A stretch of DNA of 16,348 nt from an uncultured Eubacteriales bacterium (GCA_900313125.1 OMPZ01000003.1:1-16348), one strand, 5' to 3'. Positions 1 to 5,430 are shown, counted from the stretch's first letter. The notes: generated by a model not told the origin, from the letters alone. Numbers and translations are program-made.

Positions 1-551
1 ATTCTCTTGTACTGACCGAACATATAGCCGATCTCTCTGCCGCCCGTGCCGATATCGCCTGCCGGAACGTCTGTGTCGGCGCCGATGTACTTGCAAAGCT
101 CGGTCATAAAGCTCTGGCAGAAGTTCATGATCTCACGGTCGGACTTGCCCTTCGGGTCGAAGTCGGAGCCGCCCTTGCCGCCGCCGATCGGCAGACCTGT
201 AAGGCTGTTCTTGAAGATCTGCTCAAAGCCCAAAAACTTGATGATACCGAGGTTTACAGAGGGGTGAAGTCTCAGACCTCCCTTGTAAGGACCGATCGCG
301 GAGTTGAACTGAACGCGGTAGCCGGTGTTGACATGAACGTCGCCGTTGTCGTCGATCCACGGTACGCGGAATTTGATCTGTCTTTCAGGGTTTACAAGTC
401 TCTCAAGCAGAGCGTCGCGCCTGAAAGCTTTTTCATTTGCATCAACAATGGGGCGAATGGAATCGAGTACCTCGCGTACTGCCTGATGAAATTCCGGCTC
501 GTCCGGGTTTTTGATCGTCACTTGCTCGACGATCTCGTCAACGTATGACAT
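1..551 (-). CDS. gdhA: NADP-type glutamate dehydrogenase, N-terminal part (cut by window edge)
   Basis: Catalyses reductive amination of 2-oxoglutarate with ammonium to glutamate in the cytoplasm. About 183 codons are visible, reading leftwards and running off position 1; hexameric bacterial NADP-GDHs are usually about 445 residues, so roughly 60% is missing. The start is the ATG at 551-549 (MSYVDEIVEQ), 9 nt after a GGAGG at 565-561; a second ATG at 558-556 is out of frame. The substrate-binding segment GPYKGGLRLHP (residues 87-97) is present. The catalytic-lysine motif LPIGGGKGGSDFDPKGKS (about residues 120-137, Lys126) is intact, followed by PAGDIGTGGREIGY. The NADP-binding fold lies outside the window. 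The gene diverges from a mini-ANTAR gene. Family identification is very secure; NADP rather than NAD preference is inferred from the overall similarity. Confidence 0.96.
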   Translation of the reverse strand, partial: MSYVDEIVEQVTIKNPDEPEFHQAVREVLDSIRPIVDANEKAFRRDALLERLVNPERQIKFRVPWIDDNGDVHVNTGYRVQFNSAIGPYKGGLRLHPSVNLGIIKFLGFEQIFKNSLTGLPIGGGKGGSDFDPKGKSDREIMNFCQSFMTELCKYIGADTDVPAGDIGTGGREIGYMFGQYKR

Positions 552-593
552 ATCTCATGTCCTCCAATATAGAAAAATATAGTTTTATCAACA

Positions 594-611
594 TGAAGGC
601 GCACACCTTCA
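594..611 (-). promoter_or_regulatory. Stem-loop in gdhA 5' leader
   Basis: A perfect 6-bp stem (TGAAGG 594-599, CCTTCA 606-611) with a 6-nt loop would lie at the very start of the gdhA mRNA. Read on the mRNA strand the loop is UGUGCG. It has six nucleotides and a G at position 4, like ANTAR targets, but lacks their A at position 1. There is no U-tract after it, so it is not a terminator. A 5'-stabilising or regulatory hairpin is possible. Confidence 0.35.
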
Positions 612-618
612 CATTAAA

Positions 619-648
619 ATGATACTTGATAAACGCCTTTTAAGGCAA
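619..648 (-). promoter_or_regulatory. Candidate gdhA promoter
   Basis: On the minus strand, TTGCCT (648-643) and TATCAT (624-619) are separated by 18 bp, and transcription would start near 612. The -10 matches the sigma-A consensus at five of six positions and the -35 at four. A near-palindrome GCCTTTTAAGGC (635-646) overlaps the -35 and could be an operator; that part is inference. Confidence 0.45.
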
Positions 649-723
649 CATCGCTCCGACTCTGAATTTCAGACATTATCCGTGAAAAATCCGACATTCT
701 TTTTATGCGCGGTATTTTTTGTG

Positions 724-729
724 TATAAT
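724..729 (+). promoter_or_regulatory. -10 element of the mini-ANTAR gene
   Basis: A perfect TATAAT lies 42 nt before the chosen start of the mini-ANTAR gene. No good -35 sequence is found 16-18 bp upstream (TTTTAT at 701-706), so the promoter may be weak or need an activator. Confidence 0.4.
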
Positions 730-771
730 GGATCGTATATCGGAAAAGCGGCAAAGGGGGCTATGTTCGGA

Positions 772-972
772 ATGAAAAGCGAGGGCGGGGGACACATCAC
801 TCCCGAGGAAAAAAGCAGGATAATCAGCGACGCCAAAACACTTCTGATCGTCAGAATGGGGATGACGGAGGAGCAGGCTCACAAATATCTGCAAAAAAGC
901 TCAATGGATAAATGCGTTCCGAAATACGTTGCCGCGCAGTCGGTGATAGACGACAATTCCGATTTCCGATAG
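772..972 (+). CDS. Stand-alone ANTAR-domain protein (66 residues)
   Basis: A small protein consisting almost entirely of an ANTAR domain, the three-helix RNA-binding module of transcription antiterminators such as AmiR, NasR and EutV. The ANTAR core runs from about residue 16 to 62, with the expected pattern AKTLLI..MGMTEEQAHKYL..SSMD (residues 21-46). It is closely similar to the ANTAR end of the 202-residue regulator encoded at 6875, which has MSEEQAHKLIEKTAMD. Unlike classical ANTAR proteins it has no receiver domain and no long coiled coil. I chose ATG 772 because the AGGGGG ribosome binding site (755-760) is 11 nt away, whereas it is only 2 nt from the in-frame ATG 763, which would add three residues. 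The gene diverges from gdhA, and its stop codon is 3 nt from the end of the convergent AraC-type gene. The target RNA and any dimer partner are unknown. Confidence 0.8.
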   Translation: MKSEGGGHITPEEKSRIISDAKTLLIVRMGMTEEQAHKYLQKSSMDKCVPKYVAAQSVIDDNSDFR

Positions 973-975
973 CCG

Positions 976-1734
976 TTATTTCCTGAAATCGGATGGGACC
1001 CGACCAGTTACCTTCTTGAAAACACGCGTGAAATAGTCCGACGAGGAATAGCCCAAAAGATCGCTCACCTCATTTACCTTGTAGTGTCCCGAGCTTAACA
1101 GCAGCTTCGCGTAATCCATAGTCAGCCTTTTGTAAAAATCGCTGAACGAGATCCCGGCGCGTCTTTTGAAATAACGTCTGAAATAATCGGGATTGAAGCC
1201 GAAATAGTCGGCGGCTTCTTCGACAGTTACAGCGCAGCCCTTCACCTTTACGAGAAATTCGCCGAGCTTTTCCAGCATCGAGCTGTTGTCGTCGGTCAGC
1301 TCGATCGCCGCGAGAGCCGTCTCCATTGCCTTGCTGTACTCGCTGTTCATGACCCTTTGGCTCACAACGCCCGACGCCCTGACGAGCGCCTCGCGCAGAT
1401 CGTCCTCGGAGATCGGCTCTGTCAGACAGTCGATCGCGCCCAGCAAAAAGCATTCGCGAATGTTCTTCGGGGAGTCGAGATAGCTGATAACTATTGTCGG
1501 TATCTCCGTTTTTCTGCGCGCCGTTCTGTTGAGGAAATCGACAGATAATGCCGCGGCGGGGCGGTCAACGCATATCACGAGCCCGCACTCTTTTTCGCAG
1601 GCCGCGCTGACGGCAGCGCTTATATCCGAGGTGTACCGTGATATCTCAAAGCCGTACTCCTTCCAAAGAGAATGATCGGCGTATTTTCTAAGCTCGCTGC
1701 CGTGGCTGTCGAGCACCAGTATTTTAAAAAGCAT
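976..1734 (-). CDS. AraC-family regulator with degenerate receiver domain
   Basis: A 252-residue cytoplasmic DNA-binding regulator. Residues 1-120 follow the fold pattern of a response-regulator receiver (FKILVLD near the start, then GLVICVDRP at 51-59 and IPTIVISYLD at 78-87). However, the phosphoacceptor position is shifted or lost, and the switch lysine is replaced (LTEP at 104-107 instead of LTKP). Residues 155-252 are an AraC-type double helix-turn-helix, including EAADYFGFNPDYFRRYFK (173-190) and VSDLLGYSSSDYFTRVFK (223-240). The start is ATG 1734, 8 nt after GGAGG at 1747-1743; an upstream in-frame GTG at 1743 lies inside that site and is rejected. The gene has its own promoter (1886-1858) and a leader terminator. 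No sensor kinase is adjacent. Target genes are unknown; neighbouring nitrogen genes are plausible by context only. Confidence 0.88.
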   Translation of the reverse strand: MLFKILVLDSHGSELRKYADHSLWKEYGFEISRYTSDISAAVSAACEKECGLVICVDRPAAALSVDFLNRTARRKTEIPTIVISYLDSPKNIRECFLLGAIDCLTEPISEDDLREALVRASGVVSQRVMNSEYSKAMETALAAIELTDDNSSMLEKLGEFLVKVKGCAVTVEEAADYFGFNPDYFRRYFKRRAGISFSDFYKRLTMDYAKLLLSSGHYKVNEVSDLLGYSSSDYFTRVFKKVTGRVPSDFRK

Positions 1735-1760
1735 CAGGCACACCTCCTTTTGATTTGAAT

Positions 1761-1788
1761 AAAAAAATAACAGGACTGTCCTCCCGTT
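1761..1788 (-). terminator. Intrinsic terminator in the leader of the AraC-type gene (attenuator)
   Basis: On the minus strand the leader folds AACGGGA (1788-1782), loop GGACAG, TCCTGTT (1775-1769). The 7-bp stem has one G-U pair and is followed by an uninterrupted run of seven U (1767-1761). It lies between the promoter and the ribosome binding site of the same gene, so transcripts should partly stop before the coding region unless the hairpin is prevented. This is the signature of an attenuator; the signal is unknown. Confidence 0.6.
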
Positions 1789-1857
1789 ACCAGCGCGCCA
1801 AAATTGATTTGTCTCGGATAACGCTGTACCGGCAGAACCGCCCCATTGCTTAATTTT

Positions 1858-1886
1858 AATTTAGCACAACGAAAAATCAAAGTCAA
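1858..1886 (-). promoter_or_regulatory. Promoter of the AraC-type regulator gene
   Basis: On the minus strand, TTGACT (1886-1881), a 17-bp spacer and TAAATT (1863-1858) give a good sigma-A promoter. The predicted start near 1851 gives a leader of about 115 nt that contains the terminator at 1788-1761. Confidence 0.6.
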
Positions 1887-1910
1887 TGGCAAAAACGCTT
1901 GTCATTCAAA

Positions 1911-2081
1911 TTTGACGGTAAAATGTCGGAAATTTGCAGGAATAAAAACCGACTTGTTCCGAACATTTCGGATCGCGTTCGGCAAGCTTCGCCGGAAGCC
2001 GACAGACATTTTTCGAGCTCCTTATTAAAGAAATAACCAGCCGAATAACGGTGATATCTCATCGGCTGTTTTACCGTCAAA
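1911..2081. repeat. 13-bp inverted repeat flanking about 145 bp of non-coding DNA
   Basis: TTTGACGGTAAAA at 1911-1923 recurs as its exact reverse complement at 2069-2081. The enclosed DNA is A+T-rich with small hairpins (GCTTC-GCCG-GAAGC at 1986-1999; CAGCCGA 2038-2044 with TCGGCTG 2062-2068, followed by TTTTA). It has no convincing gene. It could be the remains of a small mobile element or the left end of the TnpB-type element, or a pair of operator sites between two regulator genes. The sequence does not decide this. Confidence 0.4.
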
Positions 2082-2115
2082 AATCCGACCAATTAAAAAT
2101 TTTTCGGAAAAACCC

Positions 2116-2144
2116 TTGACAAAAACGGAAATGTGGTATACAAT
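2116..2144 (+). promoter_or_regulatory. Strong sigma-A promoter of the TnpB-like gene
   Basis: A consensus -35 TTGACA (2116-2121), a 17-bp spacer and -10 TACAAT (2139-2144) predict a start near 2151. The glnA promoter at 5402-5430 has exactly the same -35, spacer length and -10. Both regions also share the 12-mer GAAATGTGGTAT, although at different offsets. Confidence 0.75.
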
Positions 2145-2156
2145 ACGAGCATAACG

Positions 2157-2210
2157 AAACGGCAATGAGGTCGCGGCGTAAAAGCCCTCATTGCCGTTTC
2201 TTTTTTGTTT
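2157..2210 (+). terminator. Intrinsic terminator in the leader of the TnpB-like gene
   Basis: A perfect 14-bp stem (AAACGGCAATGAGG at 2157-2170, complement at 2186-2199) with a 15-nt loop is followed by CTTTTTTGTTT (2200-2210). It starts only about 6 nt after the predicted transcription start, so it would release an RNA of about 60 nt unless antiterminated. An alternative 4-bp hairpin (CGGC 2160-2163, loop AATGAG, GTCG 2170-2173) has a hexaloop with A1 and G4, as in ANTAR targets, and would compete with the terminator. With only four base pairs, one of them G-U, this could be chance. Confidence 0.65.
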
Positions 2211-2224
2211 GCGGGGGTGAGCTT

Positions 2225-3121
2225 ATGAGAACGGTTTTCAAATACCGGCTATACCCGACGGCGCAGCAGGAAACGCTTTTGCAGCAAACGCTGGGCTGTA
2301 CGCGTATGGTCTATAACCACTATCTTGAAAAGCGCATCGGGCTTTACCGCGCGACAAAAGCAAACTTCGGCTTTATCAAGTGCCTTGAGGATCTCGACAG
2401 CTACATCGAAGCTCAGCCGTTTCTTGCCGATGTCAGCAGATCGGCTTTGGAGCAGACGATCCGCGAGCTTGACGGCGACTTCAAAAGGTTTTTCAGCCGC
2501 CCGAAAAGGGGCTTGCCGAAATACAGGTCGAAGAACGCTCCGACAGCTCATTTTACCGCAGCGAGCGGCGCGTTCGGCGTGGAAAACGACAGGCTCGTGA
2601 TCCCCGAGATAGGCTCCGTCAAGCTCGTTCTTCACCGCGAGATACCCGAGGGCTACAGCGTCAGGAGCGTCACGGTCACGAGAGTCGGCAGCGAGTGGTA
2701 CGCCGATCTTTTCTGCCGCTGCAACGTCCAGACGCGCGCAAAGAAAGATCTCCGTGCGGTAACGGTCAGCTTTTCAAACGAGCATTTCATAACGCTTGAC
2801 AACGGCGTTTCAGTCGATTATCCCGACGAGCTGATCTGCGCCGAGAAAAAGCTTTCGCGCGAAAAGCGCAGGCTTTCCAACATGGAGCAAAACAGCAAAA
2901 ACAGAGCCGAGCAAAGGCTTGTCGTTACAAAGCAGCGCCGCCGCGTGGAGGATATACGAAAGGATTTTCTTCACAAGCTGACGAAGGAGCTTTCCGATGA
3001 TTACAACTGCGTGACCGTCAACAGAGAGCCTTCTTCAAGCGCGCCGGAACGCTCGCTCTTCATCTCATACCTCGGCTACAAGCTTGAAAAAAACGGCGGC
3101 AGACTTTGCAGCCCAAATTAA
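2225..3121 (+). CDS. Nuclease-dead TnpB-family protein (TldR-like candidate)
   Basis: A 298-residue member of the TnpB/OrfB family of IS200/IS605 elements. The N-terminus is typical (MRTVFKYRLYPTAQQETLLQ, residues 1-20), as are residues 198-252 (YPDELICAEKKLSREKRRLS, then RKDFLHKLTKEL), the stretch between the first two RuvC motifs. Where active TnpB has GIDLG this protein has AVTVSFS (178-184), and where it has the catalytic glutamate before DLNV it has TVNREP (264-269, Asn266). The protein stops after residues matching the LEYK...YG helix (YKLEKNGG), so the CxxC zinc finger and the last catalytic aspartate are absent. Active TnpBs have about 370-420 residues. The start is ATG 2225, after GGGGGTGA; an ORF start at 2165 lies inside the terminator hairpin and is rejected. 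Codon use resembles its neighbours, which suggests long residence. It could be a domesticated RNA-guided repressor (TldR type) or a decaying transposon gene; the long open frame favours the former. Confidence 0.8.
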   Translation: MRTVFKYRLYPTAQQETLLQQTLGCTRMVYNHYLEKRIGLYRATKANFGFIKCLEDLDSYIEAQPFLADVSRSALEQTIRELDGDFKRFFSRPKRGLPKYRSKNAPTAHFTAASGAFGVENDRLVIPEIGSVKLVLHREIPEGYSVRSVTVTRVGSEWYADLFCRCNVQTRAKKDLRAVTVSFSNEHFITLDNGVSVDYPDELICAEKKLSREKRRLSNMEQNSKNRAEQRLVVTKQRRRVEDIRKDFLHKLTKELSDDYNCVTVNREPSSSAPERSLFISYLGYKLEKNGGRLCSPN

Positions 3122-3287
3122 AAAAACAGAACCGTGGGGCGCACGGGGATAGCCCGTTTATGCTCAGCCTGAAAGCTGTCGAGCGGGAAACGCCAAAACG
3201 CAAAGACCATACAAACATCGGACTGACAGGGGTTGGAAGAGAACGGTCTTTGCAAGAGCGCACGTCACCTCCGATATGTAAACCTTA
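3122..3287 (+). ncRNA. Candidate omega-RNA / guide-RNA scaffold
   Basis: The region after the TnpB-like stop codon is highly structured. A 9-bp stem (GCAAAGACC 3200-3208, GGTCTTTGC 3245-3253) encloses a loop whose ATCGGA (3217-3222) can pair with TCCGAT (3270-3275) downstream, giving a pseudoknot. GGCG (3138-3141) with CGCC (3191-3194) and smaller stems (CCC 3153-3155 with GGG 3185-3187; GCTC with GAGC) precede it. The region stays open in the -1 frame relative to the preceding gene, from a TTG at 3106 to TAG at 3286-3288. That frame reads like the C-terminal tail of clostridial TnpB proteins (GDSPFMLSLKAVERETPKRK), the part of tnpB that overlaps the omega-RNA. The zinc-finger coding region was therefore lost while the RNA-encoding end was kept. 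A guide would begin at about 3280. The 5' and 3' ends are not known. Confidence 0.5.
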
Positions 3288-3360
3288 GGAAAACGGCAAC
3301 GGCGCCGTGAGGTACTCTGTAAGAGAGTATTCTCCGATGCCGCTGCCGTTTTCCTTTTCA
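3288..3360 (+). terminator. Terminator after the TnpB-like gene and its RNA
   Basis: A 16-bp stem with one mismatch (GGAAAACGGCAACGGC at 3288-3303 against 3339-3354) encloses a second hairpin (TACTCT 3313-3318, AGAGTA 3324-3329) and is followed by TTTTC. The 5' arm shares AAACGGCAA with the leader terminator at 2157. It should separate the TnpB-like unit from amt. Confidence 0.6.
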
Positions 3361-3378
3361 GGGTCTTTATCAAATCAT

Positions 3379-3384
3379 TATCAT
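3379..3384 (+). promoter_or_regulatory. Weak -10-like element upstream of amt
   Basis: TATCAT lies 125 nt before the amt start, but the sequence 17 bp upstream (TTTCAG) is a poor -35. No better promoter is visible between 3361 and 3509. The amt promoter is therefore uncertain, and an activator may be needed. Confidence 0.25.
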
Positions 3385-3459
3385 AAAGCCGCGCCGCCGG
3401 TAAAGCTTGCTTTAAAACAAGCTTTGTTAGCTGCAGCAAAATACGGCGCGTGCTTTATG
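3382..3459 (+). other. Large nested stem-loop upstream of amt
   Basis: CATAAAGC (3382-3389) pairs with GCTTTATG (3452-3459), and CGCGCCG (3390-3396) with CGGCGCG (3444-3450), interrupted only by one bulged base. The loop contains a second perfect 8-bp hairpin, AAAGCTTG (3402-3409) with CAAGCTTT (3418-3425). There is no U-tract after it, so it is not a usual terminator. It could be a leader RNA structure or a cruciform or operator-type DNA element. It matches no riboswitch class that I recognise. Confidence 0.5.
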
Positions 3460-3509
3460 TTAAGATAAATAACTAATTAAATTTTCAAAAAAGAAAAGAA
3501 GGGACACTT

Positions 3510-5258
3510 ATGACAGACTCAAATGTAACCGTACTGTTTTCAGATGTCAACACTATGTGGACTCTGATCGGTGCAGCGCTGGTTTTCTTCATGCAGGCAG
3601 GCTTTGCCGCGGTAGAAGCAGGCTTTACGCGCTCGAAAAACAGCGGTAATATCATTATGAAAAACCTCATGGACTTCTCAATAGGAACTCCGCTTTACTG
3701 GCTTGTGGGCTTTGGTATCATGTTCGGTACACATTCGGCGATCTTCGGCGGTATCGACCTGTTCACAAGAGGTGATTACACAGCGATCCTCCCCGACGGA
3801 GTAAGCTTTTTCGCTTATTTTATTTTCCAGACCGTGTTCTGCGCGACGAGCGCTACGATCGTATCGGGCGCGATGGCTGAACGCACGAAGTTTTCCTCCT
3901 ACTGCATCTACTCCGCAGTTATCAGTCTTTTGATCTACCCCGTTTCGGGTCATTGGATCTGGGGCGGCGGCTGGCTCGCACAGCTCGGCTTCCACGATTT
4001 CGCAGGCTCTACTGCGGTCCATATGCTCGGCGGTCTCTGCGCTCTCATCGGTGCGGCGTTCCTCGGTCCGCGTATCGGAAAGTATGACAAAAACGGCAAC
4101 CCGAAAGCTATCCCCGGTCACAACATACCTCTCGGCGCGCTCGGCGTGTTTATCCTCTGGTTCTGCTGGTTCGGCTTCAACGGCGGTTCGACCGTTTCGA
4201 TGACAGACGGCGGCGCGGAGCTTGCGAGCATCGTATTCTTCAACACTAACCTCGCGGCGGCTGTCGCAACTCTCGCGACAATGATAATTACATGGATCCG
4301 CTACAAGAAGCCCGATGTTTCGATGACGCTCAACGGCTCTCTCGCAGGTCTCGTTGCCGTCACGGCAGGCTGTGACTGCGTGAACCCCTGGGCAGCGGCT
4401 GTTATCGGCCTTATCTCGGCATTCGCTATCGTTTTCGGCGTTGAGTTCGTCGATAAGGTTCTCAAGATAGACGACCCGGTCGGCGCTGTAGGCGTGCATT
4501 TCTGCAACGGTCTCCTCGGTACGCTGCTTACGGGCGTATTCGCAAGCAACAGATGGCTTGCCGAAAACAACATGACAAGGGGCACGTTTTTCGGCATTCA
4601 GTGTCTGGGCGCTCTCGCCGTTATCCTTTGGGGCGGCGTTATGATAACGATCACGTTCTTCATCATCAAAAAGACAGTCGGCCTGCGCGTAACACGCGAG
4701 GAAGAGCTGCAGGGTCTTGACCTTCCCGAGCACGGACTTGTCAGCGCATACGCAGACTTCCAGCCCATCTTTGCAACAATGTCCGCTCCCACGGCAAACA
4801 AGAGCTCCTCGTCGGCTAAGGCAGAGACTAAGGTCGATATCGACGAAGCTGTTCCCGTCGTTCTCAAAACTCCGAAAACTCCCGTTGCGTCCGACGTCAA
4901 GCTCACTAAGATCGAGATCTTCGTTCGTCAGGAATGCTTTGAATCGCTCAAGCAGGCTATGCTCGATATCGGCATCACCGGCATGACGGTTACGAACGTG
5001 CTCGGCTGCGGCGTACAGAAGGGTCAGCCCTCGTACTACAGAGGCGCCGTTCAGGAGATCACGCTCCACCCGAGAGTTCAGGTAGAGATCGTTGTCAGCA
5101 AGATCCCCGTAAAGACCGTTATCGACGCCGCAAAGAGCGTTATGTACACAGGTCACACGGGCGACGGCAAGATCTTCGTTTACGACGTCGAAAATGTAGT
5201 TAAGGTCCGTACAGGCGAAGAAGGCGTTGACGCTTTGCAGGACGAAGAGCAGTATTGA
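3510..5258 (+). CDS. amt: Ammonium transporter with fused C-terminal P-II domain
   Basis: A 582-residue membrane channel for ammonium. Residues 12-390 form the usual eleven-helix Amt core. The pore histidines are in GSTAVHMLGG (His171) and GVHFCNGLLG (His330), and the Phe gate is in FQTVFCATSATIVSGAMAER (106-125). The conserved Amt cytoplasmic tail (about 391-420) is followed by a Ser/Thr/Lys-rich linker (421-462) and a complete P-II domain (about 463-570). That domain has GVQKG (501-505), T-loop YYRG with Tyr510 at the position of the E. coli GlnB uridylylated tyrosine, EIVVSKIP, and B-loop GDGKIFVYDVENVVKVRTGE (551-570). Free P-II normally plugs the Amt pore when nitrogen is plentiful, so here the plug is covalently attached. 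The start is ATG 3510, after AGAAGGGA. No terminator is obvious before the glnA promoter. Confidence 0.95.
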   Translation: MTDSNVTVLFSDVNTMWTLIGAALVFFMQAGFAAVEAGFTRSKNSGNIIMKNLMDFSIGTPLYWLVGFGIMFGTHSAIFGGIDLFTRGDYTAILPDGVSFFAYFIFQTVFCATSATIVSGAMAERTKFSSYCIYSAVISLLIYPVSGHWIWGGGWLAQLGFHDFAGSTAVHMLGGLCALIGAAFLGPRIGKYDKNGNPKAIPGHNIPLGALGVFILWFCWFGFNGGSTVSMTDGGAELASIVFFNTNLAAAVATLATMIITWIRYKKPDVSMTLNGSLAGLVAVTAGCDCVNPWAAAVIGLISAFAIVFGVEFVDKVLKIDDPVGAVGVHFCNGLLGTLLTGVFASNRWLAENNMTRGTFFGIQCLGALAVILWGGVMITITFFIIKKTVGLRVTREEELQGLDLPEHGLVSAYADFQPIFATMSAPTANKSSSSAKAETKVDIDEAVPVVLKTPKTPVASDVKLTKIEIFVRQECFESLKQAMLDIGITGMTVTNVLGCGVQKGQPSYYRGAVQEITLHPRVQVEIVVSKIPVKTVIDAAKSVMYTGHTGDGKIFVYDVENVVKVRTGEEGVDALQDEEQY

Positions 5259-5401
5259 TCCTGTGAAAAAATATACGTTTTGTAATAGCAGAAAGGAAAT
5301 TTGCATAACTTGGAAACAAAACTTGCAAAATTTGGACTGTTCTTACAGCTAATGAAACAAAAAACATATTCAAAAAATGTCAGATTTCATGAAATGTGGT
5401 A

Positions 5402-5430
5402 TTGACAAAAAGAATGTTTTTTAGTACAAT
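5402..5430 (+). promoter_or_regulatory. Main promoter of the glnA operon
   Basis: Consensus TTGACA (5402-5407), a 17-bp spacer and TACAAT (5425-5430) predict a start near 5437, giving a leader of about 200 nt. The preceding 140 bases after amt (5259-5401) hold only a loose inverted repeat (AAATTTGCA 5297-5305, TGCAAAATTT 5324-5333) and nothing else I can support. Confidence 0.8.

Noticed and set aside
619..771. N-terminal extension of the mini-ANTAR protein
   Set aside because: The extra 51 residues include the promoter region with TATAAT (724-729) and resemble no domain. The ribosome binding site at 755-760 fits the start at 772.
958..993. Hairpin TCCGATTTC/GAAATCGGA between the convergent genes as a bidirectional terminator
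   Set aside because: The 9-bp stem is real, but neither side has a U-tract and it overlaps the coding ends. Terminator function is not supported.
2165..2224. Earlier start for the TnpB-like protein
   Set aside because: This ATG lies inside the leader terminator hairpin. The family N-terminus (MRTVFKYRLYP) begins exactly at 2225.
3106..3288. Independent 60-residue protein after the TnpB-like gene
   Set aside because: It reads as the tail of TnpB in the -1 frame, starts at a TTG without a ribosome binding site, and overlaps the structured RNA. It is better explained as retained omega-RNA sequence.
3678..5306. A 542-codon open frame on the minus strand opposite amt
   Set aside because: It is Cys/Arg/Asp/Glu-rich, matches no family I know, has no ribosome binding site, and mirrors the certain amt gene. 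It is a product of codon bias.
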